Assembly: GCA_003278525.1 (NCBI GenBank)
Contig: QCEQ01000002.1
Location: forward strand, 62,001-126,000
Direction: 5' to 3'
DNA length: 64,000 nt
Source: Prochlorococcus sp. AG-355-P16
GTDB taxonomy: Bacteria > Cyanobacteriota > Cyanobacteriia > PCC-6307 > Cyanobiaceae
In this document: in pieces, positions 53,012 through 63,902 of the stretch
How positions within the stretch are numbered: the first letter of the stretch is position 1
How the letters are laid out: each line of letters starts with the position of its first letter
The notes under the pieces: model-generated
Databases searched by the model: none
The model's input: the letters and a program-made list of their open reading frames with translations, nothing else
What the model was told of the DNA's origin: nothing
Made by a program: the position numbers and the translations under genes

Positions 53012-53785
53012 ATGGAAGACTTAACAAGATTAATTATTTCCCATGAAAGAATTGAAAATATTAAGAACAATAATTTAGAACTTTCTAAAGAAGAGGCTCA
53101 TTATTTAAATAAAGTAATGAGGATAAAAAATGGTAAAAAAATATTTATAGCTAACGGAGAGGGTTCATTATGGAAAGCTATAAAAGTTAAAAATGATTGC
53201 TTAGAAATAATTAAATCAAAAAAACCTTACTTATTTCAAGAACGAGAAATTCACTTATTAGGAATAGCTGTTGTTATACCAAAAAGTGGTTTTGAGGATA
53301 TTTTAAAAATGTGTACTGAAATTGGAATTGATTATATACAGCCATTATTTTCAGAAAGACAGGTAAACAAAAATTTAAATTTTTCTAGAAAACTTTTGAG
53401 ATGGAATTTAATTATCAATGAAGCTGTTGAGCAAAGTGAGAGGTTATGGAAACCTTCTATTTTAAATGGAATGGATATTATTGAATGGCTAAAAAGTAGA
53501 GATAATCAAGAAAGAGTTTCAATTTCTATAACTAGAGAAGAAACACTATATGACTTAAATCAATGGTTAAGAAAACAACCAGAATTTGGAAATAAAAAAG
53601 GAGTTATTTTTTGGAATGTAATTGGCCCTGAAGGAGGTTGGTCCTCTAAAGAAATTGATTTTTTTAAAAAAAATAATATTAACTTTGTTAAGCTTTCAGA
53701 CACTATCTTGAGAACTTCAACGGCTAGTATTAACGCATCATCAATTCTAAATCAGTGGAGAATTAATTTGAAATTAAAGAATTAG
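53012..53785 (+). CDS. rsmE: 16S rRNA m3U1498 methyltransferase
   Basis: 'IGPEGGWSSKEIDFF', 'LRTSTASINASSILNQWR'. Confidence 0.9.
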   Translation: MEDLTRLIISHERIENIKNNNLELSKEEAHYLNKVMRIKNGKKIFIANGEGSLWKAIKVKNDCLEIIKSKKPYLFQEREIHLLGIAVVIPKSGFEDILKMCTEIGIDYIQPLFSERQVNKNLNFSRKLLRWNLIINEAVEQSERLWKPSILNGMDIIEWLKSRDNQERVSISITREETLYDLNQWLRKQPEFGNKKGVIFWNVIGPEGGWSSKEIDFFKKNNINFVKLSDTILRTSTASINASSILNQWRINLKLKN

Positions 53786-53791
53786 ATAAAT

Positions 53792-54535
53792 ATGGATTTA
53801 ATTAGAAATCAATTTTTTATAGGTTTTTGCACTAATTTTAGTTTGATTTATATATTTTGCAGGATTCCTTTGATGACGAAAAGTGGTTGGGTAAGTGCAG
53901 GCATCTTAGGCACAATTTTGTGGGGATGTTTGTCTTGGCAGGGATGGATGTCAGTTGTAATTTATTTATTATTTGGATCTCTCGTTACCAAAATAGGTTT
54001 TAAATTTAAAAAAGCACGAGGAATTGCTGAAAAAAGAGGCGGGAGAAGAGGTCCTGAGAATGTATGGGGCTCAGCAGCTACAGGATTATTTCTTGCCATT
54101 ATGACCAAATTTAATGCTGCTAATGTAGTGATGTTTAAAGTAGGTTTTGCTGCAAGTTTTGCTGCAAAATTGGCGGATACTTTTGGTAGCGAAATTGGGA
54201 AAAGATTTGGTAAAGACACTTACTTAATTACTTCACTTAAAAAGGTGGATAGGGGAACTGAAGGAGGAATAAGTATAGAAGGAACATTAGCTAGTGTTTT
54301 GGGATCAATATTTATGGCTTTTATAATGCTTCGTCTATCAATTATTTCTACAAAATATCATTTTATAGTTGTTGTAGTTTCTGGATTCTTGGCAACACTT
54401 TCTGAAAGTATTATTGGTGCTAAATTTCAAAACAAATATAAATTAAGTAATGAATTGGTAAATGCTATTCAGACAAGTATTGCTTCTGTTTTTGCTATCT
54501 TTGCTCTTATTTTATATTCATATTTTCTAAATTAA
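53792..54535 (+). CDS. DUF92-family membrane protein
   Basis: 'AASFAAKLADTFGSEIGKRFGKDTYLITSLKKVDRGTEGGISIEGTLASVLGS'. Confidence 0.88.
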   Translation: MDLIRNQFFIGFCTNFSLIYIFCRIPLMTKSGWVSAGILGTILWGCLSWQGWMSVVIYLLFGSLVTKIGFKFKKARGIAEKRGGRRGPENVWGSAATGLFLAIMTKFNAANVVMFKVGFAASFAAKLADTFGSEIGKRFGKDTYLITSLKKVDRGTEGGISIEGTLASVLGSIFMAFIMLRLSIISTKYHFIVVVVSGFLATLSESIIGAKFQNKYKLSNELVNAIQTSIASVFAIFALILYSYFLN

Positions 54536-54551
54536 TAATATTTGGAAAGAC

Positions 54552-55196
54552 CTAAGATTCCTTCCATTTTGTTAGAATCTCCCAGCTTTTAAGTCTTTGG
54601 AAAAGCCAGAAATGACCTTCGGAATTTAGATGAATTCCATCATGCGTAATCCAATTTTTACTCCTTTTATCAGAGTATATTTCTTTAAAAGTAGGAAGAA
54701 ATGGGACATTTTGATTGAGGCATACTTCCTCCATTCTCCTTTCATAAGAATTACAAAAATCATTTGAGTACCATAGACATCCTGCGAACGGCATTTTGCT
54801 TTCGTCAACTGGCGTCAAACCAATCACAAATACGTTTGTTTTAGAGTTCATTTCATTAATTAGCCTCTCTAATCCATATTCAAATCCATCTATATCTATT
54901 TGATGTCTTCCATTTATCTGACCAATTGCTGCAGTGTCGTTAAGACCTACATTTAGTAGGATTGCTTTAGGTTTATTTCTTCTTGTTTCTCCTCTAGATG
55001 ACCATTCTTTTTCCCATCTAGATGAAACTTTTTCTATCCCATCTCCCCTAACGCCAAGTTGATAAATAACTGGCCCATTTTGGTTATTACCCCAATCTTT
55101 TCTAAGCCTCTCACACCATCCACCACCCTCATTATCTCCCCATCCATAAACTGAGCTATCTCCAATTACAACAAGCTGTTTTGGTAAACTAATCAC
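54552..55196 (-). CDS. GDSL/SGNH-family hydrolase
   Basis: 'VVIGDSSVYGWGDNEGGGW', 'LLNVGLNDTA', 'DGIHLNSEGH'. Confidence 0.88.
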   Translation of the reverse strand: MISLPKQLVVIGDSSVYGWGDNEGGGWCERLRKDWGNNQNGPVIYQLGVRGDGIEKVSSRWEKEWSSRGETRRNKPKAILLNVGLNDTAAIGQINGRHQIDIDGFEYGLERLINEMNSKTNVFVIGLTPVDESKMPFAGCLWYSNDFCNSYERRMEEVCLNQNVPFLPTFKEIYSDKRSKNWITHDGIHLNSEGHFWLFQRLKSWEILTKWKES

Positions 55197-55245
55197 TATA
55201 ACCGGAAAAAAATAATTACTTGATTTAACAATTTATTCTTACAAA

Positions 55246-56748
55246 TCAAGTTAAACTATTTTTGATTTTACCATTTATTAATTCGCCAACTATTGCAATG
55301 GAGCTATAAGCTATCAAAACTATGGTGACTTCTTGCCATGCGAAGGAACTTAGTGATTCTTGCAATTGCCAACCTAGACCAACACTTCCAATAACCCCAA
55401 CAATTGCAGTTTCTCTAATAATGATGTCAGATCTATAAGCGCAATATGCTAAGTAACTTTTTGCTTGTTGAGAAAATAAACCTAAAAGCCAACTAGTCTT
55501 TTTTGAGATTCCTAGAGATTTCATTGCAATATAATTTCTCTTGTCTTGGCTATCTAGATTTGTAAAAAGTAATTTGCTAGTAATACCAGCGTTATGGAGA
55601 CCTAATGTTAAAGCTGCTAAAGATAAAGAAGGATTATTAAAAGTTAATAGAGTTAGAAGTATTACAGGTGTAGGTATTAAACGTAATAAAAATGCAAAAA
55701 TTTTTATAAAAATTTTAGAACTATTGTTGTTAAAAATTCCTATTACTAATGGAGGTAAACTAATTGCGATTCCTGTTGATAAAAGACTTAAAATTATTGT
55801 TTCTAATATAAGTTTTAAGAAATCAAATAATCCTAAATCTGAACTTGATTTAAAAAGAGAACTAACGGAATTAAAATTTTCAAAATTATTATTAAAAATA
55901 AAATAAAGAAAATATGAAAAAGAAAATAAAATTGTTATAAAAAAAACTGAAATAAAAAAAATAGATAGGATTTTATTTGTATTATTAAATTTTATTTTTT
56001 TGAATATTAATCCAGAAAGAATTATCAAAATTGCTAAGGACCATAAATAAGTCCATAACTCTCTAAAATTCAAAGTTTGGAAAGATAAAAAAATACTGGT
56101 ACCTATTCCTCCAATCCCAAAAAGTCCTAAAATCACAGTACTTCTTATTGAACACTCTAATCGATATAAACCAAAGTTTTTAAATGTATTTATTATTGGA
56201 TTCCATATTAAAGTTAGTAAAGAAGAAAATTTAGGCGCATTTATTTGATTTATAGATTCAAAACTTTTGTAGTCAATAGTTTCTAATTGTTCAGCAAAAA
56301 CTTTTGAGTTTACAGCAATATAAGGTATACATATAGCTATTATTCCTATCGAAAAATTTATTCCATATATTTGCATTAATATTATTCCCCAAACCACTTC
56401 GTGTATAGATCTAATTATTGTTAGAAAATACCTTATTATGCGGTAGAAAAAATTTGGAATATTAAAGATTTTATAAAAAATATTTGAGGAAATTATTCCA
56501 AAAATTGCTCCAAAAATAATACTTACTAACCAACTTAAAAAACCAATTAAAATAGTTTCATTTAATCGCTTAATTACGGTAATAATAATTTCATTATCGA
56601 TCTTGGGATTTAATGCAGAAATTAAGAATTCTTGGAATAATTTAAATCCTCCAAAATGAATATTGTTTATTAATTGATACCCTAGAGGTATGCATACCAA
56701 AATTGGAAGAAAAGATAATGAGGTATAGTTTAATTTTAATTTGTTCAA
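55246..56748 (-). CDS. phnE: Phosphonate/phosphite ABC transporter permease, tandem-domain PhnE
   Basis: Two permease halves: 'SIHEVVWGIILMQIYG...RSTVILGLFGIGGIG' and 'LRLIPTPVILLTLLTF...IIRETAIVGVIGSVGLGWQLQESL'. Confidence 0.85.
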   Translation of the reverse strand: MNKLKLNYTSLSFLPILVCIPLGYQLINNIHFGGFKLFQEFLISALNPKIDNEIIITVIKRLNETILIGFLSWLVSIIFGAIFGIISSNIFYKIFNIPNFFYRIIRYFLTIIRSIHEVVWGIILMQIYGINFSIGIIAICIPYIAVNSKVFAEQLETIDYKSFESINQINAPKFSSLLTLIWNPIINTFKNFGLYRLECSIRSTVILGLFGIGGIGTSIFLSFQTLNFRELWTYLWSLAILIILSGLIFKKIKFNNTNKILSIFFISVFFITILFSFSYFLYFIFNNNFENFNSVSSLFKSSSDLGLFDFLKLILETIILSLLSTGIAISLPPLVIGIFNNNSSKIFIKIFAFLLRLIPTPVILLTLLTFNNPSLSLAALTLGLHNAGITSKLLFTNLDSQDKRNYIAMKSLGISKKTSWLLGLFSQQAKSYLAYCAYRSDIIIRETAIVGVIGSVGLGWQLQESLSSFAWQEVTIVLIAYSSIAIVGELINGKIKNSLT

Positions 56749-56752
56749 CTAA

Positions 56753-57493
56753 TTAATATATTTTCTCTAAATGAATCTTCTTTAAGTTATTTCTTTTGAT
56801 ATTGAAAAAAATTCTACCATCCCTTAATCCAATAACTTTATCGAAATCGTTCAGCAAATCTAATCTATGTAATGCAACTAATGCCGTCTTTGGGGATTTT
56901 TTTGTATTATTTTTATCTACATTTTCTAGCAGAAGGCTTTTAATTGTTGTTATCAATTTGGGATCTAGATTATTAAAAGGCTCATCTGCAAGTAATATAT
57001 TTGATTCTTGAATTAATGATCTAGCTATAGCCACTCTTTGTTTTTGCCCCCCAGATAGTTTTCTGATTTTTTTGTCGTAAATAGAGTTATGAAGTCTACA
57101 TAATTTCATATATTTATGCGCCTTCTTAAAAGAACTTATATTTAGTAAATTTTTAAAAGCGAAATAAAAATTGTTTTCCGCCAGTAGTCCACAATTAACA
57201 TTTTGTTCTGCGGAGAGATCTTCTATTAATCTTAAATCTTGCCATATAGTTGTTATTTTACTTTTCTGCTTTCTATCTAATTCCTCGAAACTTTCATTGA
57301 ATAATTTAACCTCACCTTGAGTTGGCTTTATAGTGCCATTAAGTACTGATATAAGTGTAGTTTTTCCTGAACCGCTTTTACCTAAAAGTGCAATTTTTTC
57401 CCCAGAATTTATTTTTAAATTTATTTTATTTAGGATCAGATCATTTTTATATTTATAAGATATATTTTCTAATTCTAAAACAGTATTATTCAT
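56753..57493 (-). CDS. phnC: Phosphonate/phosphite ABC transporter ATP-binding protein
   Basis: '[19 protein letters not shown]', 'LSGGQKQRVAIARSLIQESNILLADEPFNNLDP'. Confidence 0.92.
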   Translation of the reverse strand: MNNTVLELENISYKYKNDLILNKINLKINSGEKIALLGKSGSGKTTLISVLNGTIKPTQGEVKLFNESFEELDRKQKSKITTIWQDLRLIEDLSAEQNVNCGLLAENNFYFAFKNLLNISSFKKAHKYMKLCRLHNSIYDKKIRKLSGGQKQRVAIARSLIQESNILLADEPFNNLDPKLITTIKSLLLENVDKNNTKKSPKTALVALHRLDLLNDFDKVIGLRDGRIFFNIKRNNLKKIHLEKIY

Positions 57494-58383
57494 CTAATTT
57501 TATTTAATTTCTTCCCGATTTCCTCTATATTTTTATATTGTTTTGATTCTGCCTTTATAAATCTTTTTGCATTGAACATATCTAATATCTGTTTATGTGA
57601 TTTTTGCTTTATATCTAAATTTAGAATTACTGATTTAAGTTCTTTTGTAAACCCTTCCCCGAATCTATTTTCAAGATCACCTTGAGCTACCCAATGATAG
57701 TCAACATATTTTGGTGTGATCCAGAACAATTCTAAATTACTTGTTCTTTTGGGATTATTTTTAAGATTGTTTTCCCAAACCTGTTTATTTAAAGCTCCAG
57801 CATCAAATGCCCCACTATTAACTAAAGCTATAGTGGCATCATGACTCCCACTAAAACCTGCTTTTTTTCCTTTAAAATGTTCAATTTCTACCCCTGCTTG
57901 ATTTAAAAAATATTCTGGCATTAATCTTCCAGAAGTTGAGTTTTCAGAGCCAAAAGTAAATCTTAAATTCCTTAGTTTTTTAAGTCCTTTAATGTTTGAA
58001 ATTGAGTTAAGTTCTAAATTTTTATTTACTATAAAAACACTTTTAAATTCCTTATCGATATCTCTTTGAGCTATGACAATTGATTTAGGTGTTTGTAATC
58101 TTGCTTGAACTCCTGATAAACCGCCAAACCAAACTAAATCTAAATCTTTAGTTCTAAATCCAGTTACTGCTGCAACATAATTAATAACAGGAATGTATTT
58201 AACTTCTACATCTAGTTGTTTGGATAATTCTTTTGAAAATAAATTAAATCTTTTGTCCAAAACATCTTGGTTTTGATCAGGTATTGCTCCAACTTTTAAA
58301 ACTTTGGGATTTGAGAATACAGGTGATGAAAGAACAGAAAATAATAGAGATGAACTTAGGAGGAAATTCTTTAAATTAAACAT
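57490..58383 (-). CDS. phnD: Phosphonate/phosphite-binding protein PhnD
   Basis: 'LKVGAIPDQNQDVLDKRFNLFSKELSKQLDVEVKYIPV', 'DLVWFGGLSGVQARLQ'. Confidence 0.92.
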   Translation of the reverse strand: MFNLKNFLLSSSLLFSVLSSPVFSNPKVLKVGAIPDQNQDVLDKRFNLFSKELSKQLDVEVKYIPVINYVAAVTGFRTKDLDLVWFGGLSGVQARLQTPKSIVIAQRDIDKEFKSVFIVNKNLELNSISNIKGLKKLRNLRFTFGSENSTSGRLMPEYFLNQAGVEIEHFKGKKAGFSGSHDATIALVNSGAFDAGALNKQVWENNLKNNPKRTSNLELFWITPKYVDYHWVAQGDLENRFGEGFTKELKSVILNLDIKQKSHKQILDMFNAKRFIKAESKQYKNIEEIGKKLNKIR

Positions 58384-58395
58384 AACTTAGTTAAA

Positions 58396-59592
58396 TTAAT
58401 AGTATTTAAAGATTGCTTTTTCAATCATCCGAAGTCCATCTTTTATTTTATTCTCTGAAGCTGCACAAGATATTCTTATACATTGATCAGCTCCAAAAGC
58501 TTTTCCAGGTACAACAACTAATCCGTAATCTTGAAGAGCTTTATTGCAGAAATCAACAGAAGTAATTGAGGAGTTGGGTAATTTTGGAAATGCGTAAAAT
58601 GCTCCGTTAGGTTCTTCAATATAAATCCCATTTATATTATTAAGGCCCTCATAGAGAAGTCTTCTTCTTTGATCATAATGGCTATTTATCATTGAGAAAA
58701 ACTCATTTTTAATTTTTAAAGCCTCTAAAGCACCTTTTTGAACAAAAGAGCAAACATTACTTGTACTTTGACTTTGTAATGCTGAGGATGCTTTGATTAC
58801 ATCTTTGGGACCTACTAAATAACCTATCCTCCAGCCAGTCATAGCCCATCCTTTCGCAAACCCATTTATTATAAAAATTCTATCTTTTAAGTCATTTGCT
58901 AATGAAGATAAACTGTAGTGTTTAAATTCTTTTTTAAGGATTAGTTCGTAAATCTCATCAGAAAGAATATTGATATTTGGATTTTCTCTAGTTAAATCGG
59001 CAATTTGTAATAATTCTTCCTTTGACATAACTCTTCCAGTAGGGTTATTAGGAGAATTGATAATTATAAATTTTGTTTTTGAGGAAATTTTAGACTTCAA
59101 ATCTTCTATATTTATTTTGAATCCATCTTCTGCAGAAGAATTTGTAAAAATTGGCTTCCCACCCGCCAACCTAACCATCTGGGGATAACTTAACCAATAT
59201 GGAGAAGGAATAATAACTTCGTCTCCGGTATTTAACAATACTTGGAAAAGATTATATATTGCTTGCTTAGCACCATTTGTGACCATTACATTTTCAAATT
59301 CATAATTTAAATCGTTTTGAATTTGAAGTTTATTTGCAATTGCTTTTCGGAGATCTAAATTCCCTGCTGCGGGCCCGTACTTTGTAAATCCATCAAATAT
59401 AGCTTTACTTGTAGCCTCTATAACTTCTTTTGGGGCATCAAAATCAGGTTCACCTGCACTTAAATTGCAAATATCTACTCCTTCTGCAGATAATTGATTT
59501 GCTTTAGCACTTATCTGCAATGTAAGAGAAGGCTCAATTGAAAGTGCCCGATCAGATAAATTAGCTTGACTCATTGACTTATGACTTTTCAA
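58396..59592 (-). CDS. aspC: Aspartate aminotransferase family
   Basis: 'CNLSAGEPDFDAPKEVIEA', 'NSPNNPTGRVMS', 'INGFAKGWAMTGWRIGYLVGP'. Confidence 0.95.
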   Translation of the reverse strand: MKSHKSMSQANLSDRALSIEPSLTLQISAKANQLSAEGVDICNLSAGEPDFDAPKEVIEATSKAIFDGFTKYGPAAGNLDLRKAIANKLQIQNDLNYEFENVMVTNGAKQAIYNLFQVLLNTGDEVIIPSPYWLSYPQMVRLAGGKPIFTNSSAEDGFKINIEDLKSKISSKTKFIIINSPNNPTGRVMSKEELLQIADLTRENPNINILSDEIYELILKKEFKHYSLSSLANDLKDRIFIINGFAKGWAMTGWRIGYLVGPKDVIKASSALQSQSTSNVCSFVQKGALEALKIKNEFFSMINSHYDQRRRLLYEGLNNINGIYIEEPNGAFYAFPKLPNSSITSVDFCNKALQDYGLVVVPGKAFGADQCIRISCAASENKIKDGLRMIEKAIFKYY

Positions 59593-59735
59593 ATATGACT
59601 TTTAATAATGACAAATGCATAAATTAACAATAAATAAAACTATCACACTATGGTTTAATTTAGTTCATTTTCTTAATCTATTTTATTTTCATGTTTTGAG
59701 TTCTTAAGATAAAAATATTTAAAGTTTTATTTTCG

Positions 59736-60239
59736 GTGAAAAGGTTAGTAATTGGGAGAGGAAGCGTATTTGCAGATTTGTTAGTAATTGGTGAGGCACC
59801 TGGAGCCCAGGAAGATTTAGAGGGAAAACCTTATGTAGGTAAATCTGGTCAGTTATTAAACGAATTATTAATGCAAGCTGGAATTGATTATAAGAAGGAT
59901 GCTTATTTTTGTAATGTAATTAAATGTCGTCCACCAAATAATAGAAAACCCACTGCTAGAGAAATTAATATTCATAAACCTTGGTTATTACAGCAAATAA
60001 ATTTAGTCGATCCAAAATTTATATTACTTACTGGTTCTACTGCTATGAGAGCTATTTTAGAAGTTAAAGATCCTATAAGTAATTTAAGAGGTCAATGGAT
60101 TAAAAAAGATGGGAGAGAAATTATGGTAATTTTTCATCCATCTTATTTGTTGAGATTTCCTTCAAAAGAAATCAATAAACCTTACCATCTAACTTTGAAA
60201 GACCTAGAGAATGTAAGTGGTAAACTATATGCCGTATAA
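59736..60239 (+). CDS. Uracil-DNA glycosylase, family 4-like
   Basis: 'LLVIGEAPGAQEDLEGKPYVGKSGQLLNELL', 'VIKCRPPNNRKPT', 'IFHPSYLLR'. Confidence 0.92.
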   Translation: MKRLVIGRGSVFADLLVIGEAPGAQEDLEGKPYVGKSGQLLNELLMQAGIDYKKDAYFCNVIKCRPPNNRKPTAREINIHKPWLLQQINLVDPKFILLTGSTAMRAILEVKDPISNLRGQWIKKDGREIMVIFHPSYLLRFPSKEINKPYHLTLKDLENVSGKLYAV

Positions 60240-60274
60240 TTTAGTGAAATCCTTTTTGAATATCAAGAATTTTA

Positions 60275-61492
60275 ATGTCATTAACTCAATCTAAAGAGGT
60301 TAATAGTCTCTCCAAAAGATATTCAACTCATATTGAGAGAAGGATAACTAGAACAGTAATGGTGGGTGATATAGCTATTGGAAGTGATTATCCAGTAAGA
60401 GTTCAATCGATGATAAATGAAGATACTATGGATGTCGAGAATGCTTACTTAGCTATCAAAAGACTTCATGATGTGGGTTGTGAAATAGTAAGGTTAACTG
60501 TCCCTTCCTTAGCACATGCCAAAGCAGTAGGAGATATAAAGGCAAAATTACTAGAAAATAATATCAATACCCCCTTGGTGGCTGATGTTCACCATAATGG
60601 TATGAAAATTGCAATGGAAGTTGCAAAACATGTTGATAAAGTAAGAATTAATCCTGGATTGTTTGTTTTTGAAAAATCAGACCCTACAAGAACTGAATAT
60701 ACAGATGAGGAATTTGAAACTATTAAGCAAACAATACTTAAAAGATTTACCCCTTTAGTTGAAGTTTTAAAGGCTGAAAACAAAGCTCTAAGGATTGGAG
60801 TTAATCATGGGTCTCTATCTGAGAGGATGCTTTTTACTTATGGAGATACGCCATTAGGAATGACAGAATCTGCGATGGAGTTCGTCAAAATTTGTGATGA
60901 GCTTGATTTTCATAACATAATTATTTCTATGAAAGCTTCAAGGGCTCCGGTCATGATGGCAGCTTACAGAATGATTGCAGATAGGCTTGACTCAGAAGGA
61001 TATAACTATCCCTTACATTTAGGAGTGACCGAAGCTGGTGATGGTGATTATGGAAGGATTAAAAGTACTGCTGGAATTGGAACGCTTTTAGCAGAGGGAT
61101 TAGGAGATACCATCAGGGTTTCCTTAACAGAAGCTCCAGAAAAGGAAATACCAGTGTGCTATTCAATTTTGCAATCTTTAGGATTAAGAAAAACAATGGT
61201 TGAATACATCAGTTGCCCCAGTTGTGGTAGAACACTTTTCAATCTAGAAGAAGTTGTAGATAAAGTTAGGAACGCTACCTCACATTTGACGGGTCTAGAT
61301 ATAGCAATAATGGGATGTATTGTTAATGGGCCAGGAGAAATGGCAGATGCTGATTATGGTTATGTTGGAAAAGGTAAAGGAACTATTGCCTTATATAGAA
61401 GAAAAGAAGAGATAAAAAGAGTACCTGAAGATGAGGGTGTTAATGCTTTAATCCAACTTATTAAGGATGATGGGAAGTGGATTGATCCTTAA
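60275..61492 (+). CDS. ispG: 4-hydroxy-3-methylbut-2-enyl diphosphate synthase
   Basis: '[17 protein letters not shown]', 'CPSCGRTLF', '[22 protein letters not shown]'. Confidence 0.97.
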   Translation: MSLTQSKEVNSLSKRYSTHIERRITRTVMVGDIAIGSDYPVRVQSMINEDTMDVENAYLAIKRLHDVGCEIVRLTVPSLAHAKAVGDIKAKLLENNINTPLVADVHHNGMKIAMEVAKHVDKVRINPGLFVFEKSDPTRTEYTDEEFETIKQTILKRFTPLVEVLKAENKALRIGVNHGSLSERMLFTYGDTPLGMTESAMEFVKICDELDFHNIIISMKASRAPVMMAAYRMIADRLDSEGYNYPLHLGVTEAGDGDYGRIKSTAGIGTLLAEGLGDTIRVSLTEAPEKEIPVCYSILQSLGLRKTMVEYISCPSCGRTLFNLEEVVDKVRNATSHLTGLDIAIMGCIVNGPGEMADADYGYVGKGKGTIALYRRKEEIKRVPEDEGVNALIQLIKDDGKWIDP

Positions 61493-61544
61493 GGATTTGT
61501 CAAATTTTTGAATTATAAATAAATTCTTTTTATAATAAAAAATA

Positions 61545-62888
61545 TTGAATTATTTGAAGATAAGAAAATTGCTTAAAAAAAAATATATATTTCTGTTTGC
61601 GACATCCTTTTCTGGGTTATTTTTAAATAATTTTGCAGAGGCAACAGTTTTAAATAATAGTTATAAAGAAGTAATTGATCATGTTTGGCAAATTGTATAT
61701 AGGGATTTTCTTGATTCAAACGGCAAATTTCAAAAGTCCAATTGGATTAATCTAAGAAAAGAAGTTTTATCAAAAACATATTCAGACAGCAATGAAGCAT
61801 ATGATGCGATTAGAGATATGCTTTCTAATTTAGATGATTCTTATACAAGATTTTTAGAACCTAAGGAATTTAATCAAATGAGAATTGATACCTCTGGCGA
61901 ATTAACTGGAGTTGGTATCCAAATAGTTAAAGATAAAGAATCTGATGATTTAATAATTATTTCTCCCATAGAGGGCACCCCTGCATTTGATGCTGGAATT
62001 AAAGCTAGAGATAAAATATTATCCATAGATGATATTTCTACTGAAGGTATGAATATTGAGGATGCCGTGAAATTAATAAGAGGACAAAGAGGTACAAAAG
62101 TAAAGCTTGAAATTCTTAGAGGTTCTCAAACCTTTTTTAAGACTTTATCAAGAGAAAAAATTGAAATAAAATCTGTAACAAGTAAAGTCAATCAAACCAA
62201 AAATGGCTTATCAATTGGCTATGTAAGAATTAAACAATTTAATGCAAATGCGTCCAAAGAAACTAGAGATGCTATTAAGGATTTAGAAACAAAAAAAGTC
62301 GCAGGATATGTTCTTGACTTGAGAAGTAATCCTGGAGGTTTATTAGAATCAAGCATTGATATCTCAAGGCACTTCATTAATAAAGGAGTAATAGTAAGTA
62401 CAGTAAGTAAAGATGGTTTAAAAGAAACAAAAAAAGGAAACGGTCAAGCTCTAACAAAAAAGCCCTTAGTTGTCTTAGTTAATGAGGGTTCTGCTAGTGC
62501 TAGTGAAATAGTTTCAGGTGCAATAAAAGATAACAAAAGAGGAAAATTAGTTGGGAAGAAAACATTTGGTAAAGGTCTAGTTCAATCCATGAGAACTTTA
62601 GTTGATGGTTCAGGTCTAACTGTTACAGTCGCTAAGTATTTAACTCCGAACGGCACTGATATAAACAAATCTGGAATTATTCCAGACATAGAAGTAAGAA
62701 TGAATATAAACCCTATACTTCAAAGAGAGATAGGAACTAGAAAAGATAAACAATATAGAGCTGGTGAAAAAGAGCTAATAAATATAATTAATAGAAAGAA
62801 TCAGATAAGCGCATTTAATCCCGACACCACAAACCTTAATGCATTCCTAAAAATTAATAAGGAAGATAAAGTATTTTCATTAAATTAA
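61545..62888 (+). CDS. ctpA: Carboxyl-terminal processing protease (S41, PDZ)
   Basis: 'GVGIQIVKDKESDDLIIISPIEGTPAFDAGIKARDKILSID', 'LVNEGSASASEIVSGAIKDNKRGKLVGKKTFGKGLVQS'. Confidence 0.95.
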   Translation: MNYLKIRKLLKKKYIFLFATSFSGLFLNNFAEATVLNNSYKEVIDHVWQIVYRDFLDSNGKFQKSNWINLRKEVLSKTYSDSNEAYDAIRDMLSNLDDSYTRFLEPKEFNQMRIDTSGELTGVGIQIVKDKESDDLIIISPIEGTPAFDAGIKARDKILSIDDISTEGMNIEDAVKLIRGQRGTKVKLEILRGSQTFFKTLSREKIEIKSVTSKVNQTKNGLSIGYVRIKQFNANASKETRDAIKDLETKKVAGYVLDLRSNPGGLLESSIDISRHFINKGVIVSTVSKDGLKETKKGNGQALTKKPLVVLVNEGSASASEIVSGAIKDNKRGKLVGKKTFGKGLVQSMRTLVDGSGLTVTVAKYLTPNGTDINKSGIIPDIEVRMNINPILQREIGTRKDKQYRAGEKELINIINRKNQISAFNPDTTNLNAFLKINKEDKVFSLN

Positions 62889-63799
62889 TTACTCATATCC
62901 AGCATTCTCTTTATTGGCACATAGGCTCTTCTTATTATTTCTGGGTCTAGTTCAATAGACGGGGAATTATTTTTCAAACAATCAAGAATTTTTTCTAAAG
63001 TATTTAATTTCATATATGGACACTCGTTACATTTACAACCTTCTACATCGGGAACTTCAATAAAAATTTTATTAGGTTCTTTCTTTTTCATTTGATGAAT
63101 TATTCCAGGTTCAGTTAGTACCATGTAAGTTTTAGATGGATCTTTACTTACGAAATCAAGCAGCTTACTTGTTGATCCAATAAAGTCTGAGAGAATTAGT
63201 AAATTTTGACTACATTCAGGATGAGCAATTACTTTTGATCCTGGATTTTGATATTTTAATTTTAGAAGTGCTTCTTCACTAAATGATTCATGAACAATAC
63301 AGCTGCCAGGCCATAATTTAAGATCTCTTCCTGAATTTTTCTGTACCCATCTCCCAAGGTTCTGATCTGGCGCAAATATAATCTTTTTATCTTCAGGTAT
63401 CTTTTTAATTAATGAGACTGCATTACTGCTTGTACATATCAGATCACTTTGAGCTTTTACTTCTGCAGTACAATTTATATAACTTACGACATAGTGATCT
63501 GGATTTTCTTCCCTGAATTTTTGAAATTTATCTGAAGGACAATCATCTGCTAATGAGCATCCCGCGTCAATATCTGGTATTAGGACTGTTTTATTAGGGC
63601 TAAGTATTTTTGCGGTTTCGGCCATAAAGTGCACACCGCAAAAAATTATTATATCTGCGTCATTATTTGAAGCTTTCCTAGATAGATCTAATGAATCGCC
63701 AATAAAATCTGCAATTTCCTGAATCTCTGGGGCTTGATAATAGTGCGCAAGAATAATTGCATTAGCTTTTCCGCAACGCTCCTTTATTTCAGAAATCAA
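62885..63799 (-). CDS. nadA: Quinolinate synthase (start codon uncertain; open frame extends upstream)
   Basis: 'AIILAHYYQAPEIQEIADFIGDSLDLS', 'DAGCSLADDCP', 'HPECSQ', 'CKCNECPYMKLNTLEK'. Confidence 0.95.
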   Translation of the reverse strand: MISEIKERCGKANAIILAHYYQAPEIQEIADFIGDSLDLSRKASNNDADIIIFCGVHFMAETAKILSPNKTVLIPDIDAGCSLADDCPSDKFQKFREENPDHYVVSYINCTAEVKAQSDLICTSSNAVSLIKKIPEDKKIIFAPDQNLGRWVQKNSGRDLKLWPGSCIVHESFSEEALLKLKYQNPGSKVIAHPECSQNLLILSDFIGSTSKLLDFVSKDPSKTYMVLTEPGIIHQMKKKEPNKIFIEVPDVEGCKCNECPYMKLNTLEKILDCLKNNSPSIELDPEIIRRAYVPIKRMLDMSN

Positions 63800-63902
63800 A
63801 TCCTCTTCGTTTTGAACTGATTTCTGTTTTGCAGTAGAAGTTATACTGGTCAGGATTTAGAATATCTCTAAATAGATTATATGCCTTTAAACAGAAAAAA
63901 TT

